From Anagrus nilaparvatae (Eukaryota; Arthropoda; Insecta; Hymenoptera; Mymaridae), in contig JAKSXM010000237.1 in the NCBI GenBank assembly GCA_022575985.1, positions 1,754,501 through 1,818,500 on the forward strand: DNA of 64,000 nucleotides, written 5' to 3'. The translations under genes were made by a program, and so were the position numbers. Shown here piece after piece: positions 54,167 through 64,000 of this stretch. The notes under the pieces were generated by a model. The model did no database searches and was not told where the DNA came from. It saw only the letters and a program-made list of their open reading frames with translations. The stretch's first letter is position 1; each line of letters starts with the position of its first letter.

Positions 54167-55149
54167 TATTTGTCGGTTATATTTATATTTTCTGCTGTTT
54201 TATACATAAAAAAACCTTAAAAGTTTCATTATGTAGTAATACAGTGTGACAGTTTCTTGGTGCAAAAACAATTTTTTTTTAATTCTGTCGTCAAAGCTTG
54301 CCTTTGCAAACCAAATTCACGAGACAAAGTGATACATTCCTTTATACTTTACTTTGCGCACTATTTGATGAGAACTGTGTGCAAAGTAAAGCTGGCCTTC
54401 ACTTTGCGCATTATTTAGTTTCATACCTTAATTTAAGCTATAACCCTAACCACTGCCTCAGCCTCGAATATCCTTCACTTCGAGCTAGTATACATACAGA
54501 AGGAAGCTGATTTTAACACTTTCAAGAGCGATTTACACTAAGAAGCTACCAAATCCCCTCAAAATATTAAAAACTTATATCGTTTTCTCTGTTAATTACA
54601 TATAAATTAAAAAGGCAACAAAAAATCAATACTTTTTTACCATAAAAACAAGTTCCTTAACATACGTAATATTTAGTCTGCTATCGCATGCTATCGCATG
54701 CTAACGCATGCTTTACTCAAGTTATATCCCCGCAGGAAAATGATATAAAGTGAGTTAGTTTGTCTAAGACTGGCTGTATAAATATATATAAAATTTATAT
54801 AGTTGAATTCGAAATTTTATCAGGATATTCACTATCATTTTTTTCACAAAATAACTCATCAGACCGAAATTAAAGCGATTTTAACGAAATGCATTGAATA
54901 TTGAATCTATTTTATATTATGCATAATATAATAGTATTAATAATATACATTTGCTGGATTAATGCTTATAAATTATTATAAATAGCAAATACTATTGTAT
55001 ATTTATTATGTTAACCAAATTTGAAAGAATTTAAGTATCAATTTTGGTTAATTAGTCTGAGTGAGGCATGAGTTACGAAGCTTAACTCAAATTCTATCCT
55101 TCTATATAAAATAGCTTAAAATTTTTATAAATGTATTGGAAATTTAATC
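54167..55149. other. AT-rich DNA, no gene seen
   Basis: A short 12-bp tandem word (GCATGCTATC / GCATGCTAAC) at about 54680-54712. The 54298-54510 open frame has unremarkable composition and includes repeated CACTTTGCGCA-type words. Nothing else. Confidence 0.35.
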
Positions 55150-55475
55150 AGGATGTTCACTGTAATTTTTAACATGGAATATATTCATTGGATGGGGTAT
55201 TTGAAAAAGTTTGTCTCGGCAGGGGGGGGTGAAAAGTGGCGTTTTTAGGGGGGGGGTGGACTTAGAATATTTTTGATTTAGGGACTTAGAATAATTTAGA
55301 ATAAGTGGGAGTCAGGGCCTGATCAGGTTCTGATAAGAAAAAGAACTTAGAATACTTTAAGTTTATGGACTTAGGATAATTCACATTTCGGGATTTATTG
55401 TAATTTCGGTTTTGGGATCTATAACTGTTATGAGTAAACATGTTCTATGCTCGTTAGCTGTGTAGTTACACAAAC
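55150..55475 (+). repeat. Core fragment of the 21.9-24.4 kb foldback element
   Basis: TTCATTGGATGGGGTATTTG, G-runs, TTTTAGGGGGGG and later TGTAGTTACACAAACCGGTT recur from 22600-22700 and 23590-23640. The 25-bp minisatellite is absent here. Confidence 0.65.
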
Positions 55476-56690
55476 CGGTTATAAATTCTTTTTTACAAAA
55501 TGCTTCGACTGTATTCGCCTGTCTCATCGAGAATATAGCGATTTTAGTGAAACGCGTTTTACATTTCATCTACTTTATGTTACGCATAAAATAAAGTTCT
55601 GCTGATTCGCTTTATTAAGGCTATCCTGAATCCAAATTTGTCGATAAAAGTTTCTTAAATTCCGGCTTTCTTTTGAGTAATTCCATGGATAAAAAGCACA
55701 AAATTATATGCCAGGTCTCAAAAACAGGAAATTTGGTTTTTTCCGATAAAACAACTTAAAAATAGACGATTCCCCGAATTTGAAGGTTTTCTATAAATTT
55801 TGAAGGGTGCTATGCTGATTTAAATTTTTTTGGTCAAATTTCTCTCCTCAGACACCATTTTTGAAAGTCCCGTAAAAAAGCTCTAAAAAACGTTAAAGAA
55901 AGAAAAAAAAGTAGGTTTTCGATTTTAAGTCAGATTTTTCCTACTCTATGTCAATTTGCGGGAAAATTCAAACTTGTGTTAAACTTTAAGTGAAAATAAC
56001 TCAAAAGTTTCCCGCTAAAAAAAAAAATTTTTTTTTTCTAAATTTTCAAAAATTGCATATATTTTCCTGAAAAAAATTTCCCGAGAGTAATTTTTGTTTT
56101 AAGCGAGTAATACCGATTTTCGTTTTTTCCAATTTTGACTTGTTACTTATTTTGCTGATTTCCGGCTAAGTCACGTGACCAATTGAAAATCTGACAAAAA
56201 ATTTGAATTCTGCGGGAAATTTTACAAAGGTATAGTAATTTTGGTATCCTTTGAATGATAGATCTCAATTTTATAATTTAATTAAAATGGTTTATTAAAA
56301 TATAGAAAAAATGAAAATTTATTAAATGGGATTTTCTTGATTTTTGGGTAAATTTTTAGCTATAGACATTTTGATAGAAAATAAAATCTTAACTTAAAAA
56401 AAAGTTGATTTTCATTAATAATAGACATAACTTTTGTTTTTCCAAAAGAAGTATTTTTATTTTTAGATTTTACATGATTTTTAAGCTAAAAATGTAAAAA
56501 AATCAAAATTTTATACGACCCTTGTCCATAAATAAAGAATGGCCTAAATCAAAATTTACTATCCTCGGCATCGCCTCGTAAGTTAATTTACGTTCAATTT
56601 GGGCCATCATTTACTTTTCTGAATACGAGCCGTAAATATACTATTCCTGAAAATGAAGTCTGATCTTTCTTATAAGGGGCCCTGAGAAAC
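55476..56690. repeat. Dispersed repeat DNA, two recognisable families
   Basis: 55690-55980 is an inverted relative of 11930-12250. 56090-56225 shares GGCTAAGTCACGTGACCAAT and TCTGCGGGAAATTTTAC with the CACGTGA family. The rest is AT-rich without features. Confidence 0.5.
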
Positions 56691-56776
56691 AGAGATAGAT
56701 TATTTTTTTAAAAAGGCATTCAGGAACTATTTTAATCTTTAAAATAAGGAACCCTTTCGATTAGTGTAGGTCTTTT

Positions 56777-57013
56777 TTAACTGAAGATAACTTGATAATA
56801 ATATGCAACATAGCTATAACTCTGAACTACCTCTAACTCGAAGCTTTGGTTCTGATTGTAATAAACAAATTTTATATCTTTGGGATTTTCTAAAGATTGT
56901 GCCGATATTTTTCCACAAAAGGGTTTTCCATTGAATTCGACGTATATCTTGACCAAAAATTCAGAAAAAATTATTTGCCATTGATGTTTAGGGTGAAATA
57001 CCCCATACACCAA
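56777..57013 (-). CDS. Unrecognised coding-like segment, possible last exon
   Basis: The minus strand is open for about 80 codons, reading VYGVFHPKHQWQIIFSEF, NGKPFCGKISAQSLENPK, YYNQNQSFELEVVQSYSY. Aromatic-rich, low-Lys composition is unlike the random AT-rich frames around it, and codon use looks protein-like. There is no ATG at its start, so it would be an exon whose upstream part is not identified. Two Cys or fewer, no membrane segment, no known motif. Confidence 0.35.
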   Translation of the reverse strand: MVYGVFHPKHQWQIIFSEFLVKIYVEFNGKPFCGKISAQSLENPKDIKFVYYNQNQSFELEVVQSYSYVAYYYQVIFS

Positions 57014-59095
57014 TACATATTTAAAAAAAAATTTGTAATTTAAGTTATTAAATAAGTAGTAAATTTGTAACTAAGGGAGCAAAAAAAGGATTGGTTTAGA
57101 TTGTACCTTAATTACTATCTGAGGCGAAGCCAATCCTTCTTCGGGTGGTAAAAGGCTTTCTAGAGAATTCTTTTTTTATTTCCTAAAAAATGTATTCAAA
57201 CCACTTGGAAGAAAAAAAATTATTGATGTTGAAGAGAGAGGAAGGTGTATTTTTGGAAATACGATGAAATTTAATAATATGAATACAATAAATAATATGG
57301 ATATTTCTTTATTTTGCACATCTTCACTCAGACTATTCATTATTTATAATGACTTACTAGTATATAAAGAATCTAACTTGGAATATACACAATCAAAGAT
57401 CCAACACTTGTGACTTAGATCCTTTTATTTTATATTTCTTTTTTTTTTTAATTCTGTTTTCTATCATTTTTTTTTTATTCTTTTACATATATATATGAAT
57501 TATTTTTTTATCATTTTAAAAAACGTGTATTATTTTTAAAAAAATTAAATTTTTTGTATTATTTAAGGTGGTACAATACTAAATCCGACATTTTGTTTGT
57601 ATTTTTTTCGATTTCTGAATTATTGACGCTACATACATATGTAAAATTGTATATGTACTATTAGTATAATATTAGGTTATTTACATACTTTTTACTTAAT
57701 TATTTATTAATTAGGTAATAAAACAAGTAAAACAAATTGTAAATATAATCTTTGAGCTTTTATTTACTATATTATTTAAGTTTCATTAATCTGTGTAATC
57801 GCAATCATACTTTTCATAAGCTCCAAAGATCATTTTCCATAAGAGCAATGTTAAACTACCTACACTTTTTTCTTGATTAAATAATAATTAGGCAACCAAA
57901 GTTGTAAAAGAAAGTTTATTTCATTTTTTAAAGACTTTATCTTTATATTTTATAAGTTTCATTCATTTCTGTTATCATAAATTTTTAGTATTGTAACACC
58001 TTAAATCCAGTTATCTCGTGAATTATGTTTTCCAAAGGCTTAAACTTTGACGACGTCATTAAAAAAAGTTTATTTCTTTATTCGTGCGCAAATGTAATAA
58101 ATTGCCAAATTGAAGAAGAAATAGTCATATAGAGAACTAGAGGCCTACAGCCGCTACCTCCCCGGGGGAAAATTTCCCGAATTAATTTTAACTCGAGAAT
58201 ATTAAATTCTATTAAATTTTATTAAATTATATTAAATTGAATTGGAAAATTCACCGAATTCAATTTAATTAAATTTAATTAAATTTAATTAAAATAACTA
58301 ATATTAAAAAAAATGCTTTAAACAGGCTAAAATTGATGTTTTAATCAGGAGGGGTGAAATGGACTTAATATAATTTTGACTTATTCACCCCCAGGGAGGC
58401 TACTACCCAATAATTAAAAAAAATAAAACTTTATAAATTGAAACTTTATAAAATTTTCTTTTTTGCACTTTTCGTCTTACAAACAAAATCTAACAACATT
58501 TGTACTACAAAAAATCATCCCTGTCACCAGGGGGTGAAAACTATCCTTAATTTAAAAAAAAATAAATAAAAGGTAATATATTTTTTTTTGAATCTTTTCC
58601 TCTTACAAATAGAAAAACTAATATTTTTAGTATAAAAAATTATTCCGTCCGCCAGGGGGTGAAAACAATCTCCAAATATAAAAATTAATAAAAGTTATTT
58701 TATACCACATTTTTTCAATTAAAAAAATTTATTATTGAAATTTAAAAAAAATTTTTTCAAATTACAAAACTGATTCATAAAAATTGAAACTACTGTACTT
58801 AAATTTCAAGCAAATATTATCATTCATTAATAGAAAATTGAAATTTAAATCAATTTTCCATGTTTTTTAAATTTTTGTTGGCTTTCAATACTATCACCCC
58901 TGGAGTGAGAGGGAGGCTAAATTTCTCTACTAAAAATGTAGTCAGTTTTTTTGTTGCAAGACGACAAGTTTGAAAAAGAAAATTTTATAACATTTTTTTC
59001 ATTGTTTTAAAATTTAGGGGTAGTTTTCACCCTGTATATTTAGCCCTTGTATCTCAATTTTAGTATATAATAAGAAATTCCAAATATATTCTTAA
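57014..59095. other. AT-rich intergenic DNA with small repeated words
   Basis: CAGGGGGTGAAAAC occurs at about 58529 and 58651 with similar flanks, pointing to a diverged tandem pair of about 122 bp. A run of AATTAAATTT-type words sits at 58200-58300. No gene. Confidence 0.4.
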
Positions 59096-59109
59096 TTAAT
59101 CTTAAATTA

Positions 59110-59262
59110 TTCTGGAAATTATCAGACAATTTTAGCTTCCCTCGTGGAAAAAAAAGAACATAATATCTCTTAATATCCCATAATATCTCCATTTTTTGGC
59201 ACATAATATGGGATAATATGAGATATTATGGGATATTATGGGATAATATCTCATAAATGAGC
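59110..59262. repeat. Palindromic ATAATATCTC/GAGATATTAT cluster
   Basis: TAATATCCCATAATATCTCC on the left pairs with GAGATATTATGGGATATTAT on the right; the same words are repeated two or three times per arm. Small foldback MITE or hairpin. Confidence 0.6.
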
Positions 59263-60007
59263 AAAAAAAAAATGAAAAAAAAAAGTAAAATTATCATTAG
59301 AACATTAATATTAGGATTGATAGGCTGAAGGCAAAATTATTTAATTTTTTTTATTCAATTTAAGATTTTAAGTTTTAGAAAGAAAAGACAATCTTAATTT
59401 TATTCTTGTTAAGTTACTTGTTTAATTATAATTAAAAATTTGTTAAAAAGTTTAAAATAATTTTGTTTTTAGGACAAAGAAAATAAAATTTTCTTTTAGA
59501 TGAACATTATAATTTGTACATTAAATCTACTTCGCGCGCTAGGTTTTTAAATAAAAATTTAAAATTTTTTTACAAGAAAACAGAAAAAGATAATAGAAAA
59601 ATTTGTTTGTTGTGAATAAGTACACTAAATTAGTATTAAAAAAATGTTGTTTTATTCATTTTTATGAATGTAAAGTTATCCGCCAGAGAAATATATTTTA
59701 TCCACCAGAAGCCTTTCTAGAAAGGGCTCTTAACTATATCTTTTAACTTGAAAATAAAATAGTATTTTAAGTATCAAGAGCGTAAAAGTTTCGGCACTAG
59801 CGTGAGTACTAGCACGAGTGCTCGGCGAAGCCGGGCACGAGTGATTTGTCTTCACGCTCGTGTCTAAAGTATTTTGCCCATGGTGCTTACACTATTTTTT
59901 GCCCCCCTAGGCGTAGAACGAGTTCAGAAAATTCTTTACGCACGAGTTTTACGCCCGGGAGGGCAAAAAATATGTAAATAATTCTTATTTTACAATTTAA
60001 GTTAAAA
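59263..60007. other. AT-rich DNA with a CpG-rich hairpin patch (59785-59960)
   Basis: CACGAGTGCTCGGCGAAGCC and GGGCACGAGTG form an imperfect hairpin; CGCACGAG words recur. It resembles the GC hairpins at element ends, but no ends were found. Confidence 0.35.
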
Positions 60008-60307
60008 CTGGGGGTTTTTTGGGGCGCTAAATCGCTAATTTTGGTCAGGAATGTGAAAAAACGTTTGCGTTTGCGGGAAACTCGGAAAATAGGTCTTTTT
60101 TCATTCTGAAATGTGAAAATCGTAAAAAAATTATTTTATTCAACTAAAAGACGGTATCTGGGGTTTTTTTGGGGCGCTAAATCGCTAATTTTGGCCACGA
60201 ACGTGAAAAAACGTTTGCGTTTGCGGGAAATTCGGAAAATAGGTGTTTTTTCATTCTGAAAAGTGAAAATCGTAAAACTTTATTTTATTCAATTTAAAAA
60301 CGGTATC
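60008..60307 (+). repeat. 150-bp tandem duplication
   Basis: Two units starting CTGGGGGTTTTTTGGGGCGC (60008) and CTGGGGTTTTTTTGGGGCGC (60158), sharing AAAAAACGTTTGCGTTTGCG and GGAAATTCGGAAAATAGGTG; a third start (60307) leads directly into the next element. Confidence 0.85.
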
Positions 60308-60329
60308 TGAAGGTTTTTTTGGGCGCCAA

Positions 60330-60945
60330 GTAATTTACCCAATGCGCTGCCGAATGAGTAAATGAGACAGCATTTACTCATTGCAATAAGTAAAATAGTA
60401 TAATATACCCATTGGCTTATATCACGGAGGAGTTAACTTATTAAATAACCTCAAAAAAGATTTATTATATATATACGCGTCTTTATATGCATAAGTTTTG
60501 TAGGTTAAAAATTGTATTAATTTTAAAATTTTAAAATTTTAAATTAAAATCATACTTATTTTTGTGTAATTATAAACAAATTTCATTTTATCATTTTTAA
60601 TCCAATTATAATTCTTATTTTTAAGAATTTATATCAATGAAATATTAATTAAAATTAATTTACTAAATTAATTAAATGTCAACAAAATAAATGCAGTTTT
60701 TTTTACCCTATCACTTCTTAACTTAACAAAATATTAAAATTGTTTTTTTCATTTTAATATTTTTTATTTTATTTGTTTTAGTAATTTTGTATAAAAATAA
60801 TAATGTTGAGGTTATTTCATAATTTAACTCCTCCGTGATATAAGCCAATGGGTAAATTATACCATTTTACTTATTGGAATGAGTAAATGCTGTCTCATTT
60901 ACTCTTTCGGCAGCGCATTGGGTAAATTACTTGGTTTTACCCAAT
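60330..60945. mobile_element. TIR MITE with TTTACCCA / AATGAGTAAA motif arrays
   Basis: Arms of about 125 bp pair from AAGTAATTTACCCAATGCGC to CCTCCGTGATATAAGCCAAT and on to AGGTTATTTCATAA. AATGAGTAAATG and its complement recur in each arm, and further copies continue to about 61000 on the right. The centre is pure AT-rich DNA. Confidence 0.75.
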
Positions 60946-61079
60946 GTGAATGAGTAAAACCTACTGATTTACCCATTCCGGGGGCCGATTTTACCTATTG
61001 GAGTTTAGTGGGCAGGGATCAGTATCCATCACGTCCACGTCATTGGCCCTGGGTAAAGCTAAAAACGGATTTTTATGAC

Positions 61080-61580
61080 TAAAAAAGTTATTTGACTTTA
61101 ATGGGCTATTTAAATTGACAGCGGTCAACTGTCAACTTTGCCTAGTATTATATTATATAATATTTAACAATTAGTAACTTCAGAAACATAAGATCTTTTT
61201 AAAATCTATTTGTTATATTATTTTTTTTTTGGCTATTTGAAAGTAAATTGACAGCTGCCAACTATCAATAATGTTAATTTGACATCAGATTTGAAATCAG
61301 CGATCTCAAAAACATAAATCTGGGCTAATCAATAAAGTTTTCTACGATATTTTAGAGTTTTGACAGCTAATTGACAGCTGCCAATTAATATTCTTGTCAA
61401 TCTTAATTTAAATTCGAAATCGGTGACCTCAAAAATATATATAAATACCAGGTAATCTATTAAGTTCTACATGGTGATTTATACTTTAGACAGCTAATTG
61501 ACAGCTGCCAATTGACAATATTGTCAATCTGACATCAAATTCGAAATCAGCGACCTCAAAAATATAAAGATATACTTTAA
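61080..61580 (+). repeat. Short tandem array, about 4 units of 125-130 bp
   Basis: TTGACAGCTGCCAA at 61248, 61370 and 61498, with AATCAGCGACCTCAAAAA after each; the first, more diverged unit begins near 61115. Confidence 0.7.
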
Positions 61581-61599
61581 AAATAAAAGAAAAAACGTT

Positions 61600-62639
61600 T
61601 TTAAGCAATTTTGTTATGATGAGGCTTTGGAGCTTTCAAGCTTTGTAGCAGCCAAAGTTGGGACTTTTGAGCTTTGTGCCCATTGTGACTGTTGTTCAAA
61701 ATGGTGAAATCTGTAACATATTTAAAATTCAGCCAATTTGACCGAACGGCCATTTCCTATCCTTTTGTGCGGGGTCCAATTTCAGGTTTTTTAAAAAAAA
61801 ATCATATTTTATCACATATCTTTGTCGAGTCAGATCTCCGAAAGGTCTAAAGGAAAATGGACAAGTGACAAATTTTTTGAAACTTGAAACTAGTACAAAA
61901 TGTTGGAGACTAATAAGACTTATTTTCATCAAAAATTAAAATTTTAGCAGCAATTGTAAAATTGGTCATTTTTGGCAAAAAATGGACATTTGATTTACTA
62001 ACTATAGCGACGAGAGAATCGGTGATGAAAAATTGCGGTTTACGGGGAATGAAAGGTTGCACTTATACAAAAAAAATGAGAACAAACAGTAGTATTTTGG
62101 TAGAATTGCAATATGACAGCGTTATTTGGAAAATTGCCTAAAAACCCTATCTTATAACATTGTTATAGAATTGAGACCTGCGTTTCTCGGCCAAGAAGAC
62201 GCGTTGGAATAAGTAGGTTTCGGTATTTTTGCAACATATTTAAGTCATCCATTGTAATTTACGATCCAGATGTTCCGAATATTTACGATTCTCGCTATAA
62301 AATCCAAAAATTTTTGGTAAAAAAGGGGTGTTTTCGGTGTTTTAAGGGTGTTTAATGCATTTTCGGACTCTGAGGACCTCATTTTTGAGTTTAGCGACAC
62401 CGAGAACATATAGGGTAGTATAAAAAACGTATTTTGAAAAAAACTTTTGTCGTTCACACCAATTGTTAGCGTTAGACAGCCGTTTGAGAGCTACCCTGGG
62501 TTTGTGCGACCCCTAAATGGTTCTCGAATGAGTAAAACATTTTATTTTATGTGTCCGTTCACTATATAATTTAAAATAAATTAAAGACAATAAAAATTTT
62601 TTTTTTATAATAAAAGAAAATTTATTTTTTTCCGTCTAA
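61600..62639. other. Unassigned DNA, no gene seen
   Basis: GAGCTTTCAAGCTTTGTAG and GAGCTTTGTGCCC words near 61630-61680 are weakly repetitive. The open frames at 61729-61932 and 62245-62457 have no family features. Base composition is slightly less AT-rich than elsewhere. Confidence 0.35.
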
Positions 62640-63170
62640 TAGTGACAAGTCAATTATAAACTGACGCGTTTCGAGATATGTAATCTCATTTTCAAAGATT
62701 TAAGAAAATTTTTTTATTTTCGTGTCATCTCTTTGATACAACGAAGTATACTGAATATAAATTTTGTTATATTTATATTTTTCAATTTTAAATTTTAAAT
62801 TTTATTTGTATCAACATATATTATTATTATTATTTACAATTATTATTATTGTTATGAATTATTTTGATTATTATTGTGATTTAAATATTTTATTGCTGTG
62901 TCATATAAATAATTAGAATTAAAAATTAATTGGTCATTTAATAACAAATGTGGATTTTTTTGATATTCTATATATATAAAAAATTCTTCAACAGCATTCA
63001 TGTATTTACCTTTTTTACAGTAATATAATGCTTCTAAATTTGTATTGATATCAGTATAATTATGATTATTGTCTGTAATATGTTTTGCATAATTAGATTT
63101 TATTTTTTGATTTTTATCGTCATTATTGTTATTCTTATCATTATTGTTCATTATAAGGTTTAGCCATGGG
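62640..63170 (-). pseudogene. Penelope-like element 3' end: GIY-YIG C-terminus and hammerhead-like tail
   Basis: The minus-strand frame 62852-63178 contains KSNYAKHITDNNHNYTDI, NLEALYYCKKGKYMNAVEEF and LLLNDQLIFNSNYLYD, the C-terminal pattern of PLE GIY-YIG endonucleases. About 150 bp further on is the hammerhead-like word set at 62661-62697. The frame starts inside the endonuclease; RT is absent on this strand. Confidence 0.7.
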
Positions 63171-63290
63171 TTCACCACTTTCTGGTTTATTAAGTGATAT
63201 TTATCTAAATAATTTTGAAAATGAATTTATATTTACAAATCAAAATAAATTTTTAAACAATATTATACATTACAATAGATATGGGTAGAT
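63150..63290 (+). pseudogene. Penelope-like element RT fragment, head-to-head with the preceding
   Basis: Plus strand: GLAMGSPLSGLLSDIYLNN, then IIHYNRYG, the RT motif B region up to just before the catalytic box. It starts where the minus-strand fragment starts, so two PLE pieces diverge from about 63150-63170. Confidence 0.75.
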
Positions 63291-63529
63291 TTAAATGAAG
63301 TGAGTGCGACTTACATGGTCGGGTCTTCAAAACTGCCCCAAAGTGTTTTTTTCTGAAAGTACTACCAAAAATAAGTAACAAGCACAATTTTTAGCCTCCC
63401 AGAGCGAAATCTCGATTTTTGGCAGCCATTTTAGTGTTTTTGACTGTCGTAAAAAAAGTAAGAAAAATGAGTCATAATTTTTTTTATTATTGCTGTAAAA
63501 AACTCACATTAACATGAAAAATTTTTTCC

Positions 63530-63965
63530 ATTTAGGTCCGGATAGGAAATTTCCCTGGCTATCTGATTCCGGGGTCAAAAATTTTTTTTGAGTTGCGCAT
63601 GCGCGAGGAATCACTAAGATAGGCTGTTTTTTTTCAAAAGTCGATTTCTCAAATGCCTATAAGTGAAAAATCTTGTAACCAGGCTTAAAATTTTCGTTAA
63701 ACCTTATATTTTTTGGCAAAAAAAACATTTCGATGGGACACTGCTTTTTGGGAGCACTAGATAAAAAAATAGCAGCTTTCAAAACCTCATTTTTTACAAA
63801 TTTCAAATTTCCCGCCAAGTCACGTGACCAATCAAAAATCTGACCAAAAATTTGGATTCCGCGGGAAATTTTACATAAGGATATGTCTTTTCATGTTTTT
63901 AAGAGCGTTTATGTTAAAGCGGCGAAAAAAAGCGAAATAATAAAGAATTTTCTGAATAATTTTGA
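63530..63965 (+). repeat. Copy of the CACGTGA / GCATGCGCGA dispersed repeat
   Basis: GATAGGAAATTTCCCTGGCT, GCGCATGCGCGAGGAATC, CCCGCCAAGTCACGTGACCA and TCCGCGGGAAATTTTAC occur in the order seen at 18.2-18.6 kb. Confidence 0.75.
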
Positions 63966-64000
63966 ATAATTTGGAATAATTTAAAAAATAAAAAAATTCC

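Overview
The window looks like AT-rich nuclear DNA of an animal, most likely an arthropod (inference). The evidence is very low GC, two families of CR1/Jockey-type LINEs, a Ty3/Gypsy element, Penelope-like elements (PLEs), many non-autonomous Helitrons, piggyBac-like and other TIR elements, long palindromic (foldback) elements and satellite arrays. There is no bacterial-type gene organisation, no rRNA and no CRISPR. Host gene content is sparse: one convincing two-exon 3' end (12353-13223, minus strand), plus weaker coding islands at about 10.9 and 56.8 kb.

Layout. 1-3327: minus-strand Ty3/Gypsy remnant (Gag, zinc knuckle, protease, end of RNase H, integrase) that has lost its reverse transcriptase and is cut at its Gag end by a foldback element (3327-3972). 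4114-9060: nearly complete minus-strand LINE with an intact ORF1 and an ORF2 broken by one frameshift and one in-frame TGA. 9.5-13.5 kb: repeat fragments, a GC-richer patch and the host exons. 13551-14979: an insertion flanked by 21-bp direct repeats. 15055-17708: a long palindrome whose left arm carries a 1.5-kb element packed with 156-bp tandem repeats; the uninterrupted right arm serves as the empty-site reference. 18-26 kb: a second LINE copy split by a chain of insertions, including a TGT...ACA element with TATA target duplications and a transposase remnant, a MITE, and a 2.45-kb foldback element with a 25-bp minisatellite. 26085-27722: another TGT...ACA palindrome. 27.7-33.2 kb: Helitron cluster with an embedded LINE and a piggyBac-like MITE.

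34.8-40.6 kb: a second copy of the 156-bp-repeat element split by a 1.09-kb near-perfect palindrome, then a CACTG-ended TIR element (37928-39723) carrying a small gene with phase-compatible exons. 40.6-48.5 kb: a PLE interrupted in its RT domain by a 3.4-kb Helitron full of satellites, followed by another 156-bp-repeat element, a second copy of the 0.9-kb Helitron, and a 317-bp tandem dimer carrying a hammerhead-ribozyme-like motif. 48.6-54.2 kb: a third 156-bp-repeat element with two MITEs, satellite, Helitron pieces, and a small retroelement remnant with tRNA-Glu-derived sequence, flanking direct repeats and a glycoprotein-like C-terminus. 54-64 kb: mostly unrecognised AT-rich DNA, small tandem arrays, TIR elements and a head-to-head pair of PLE fragments.

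The sequences hardly work together as genes. What can be read is a stratigraphy of nested transposition. The most original items are the 156-bp-repeat element with hairpin ends, the TGT...ACA elements with arrays of subterminal motifs, the gene-carrying CACTG element, and the retroelement remnant with a virus-like envelope fragment. All calls rest on reading the sequence by eye; no database search was done.
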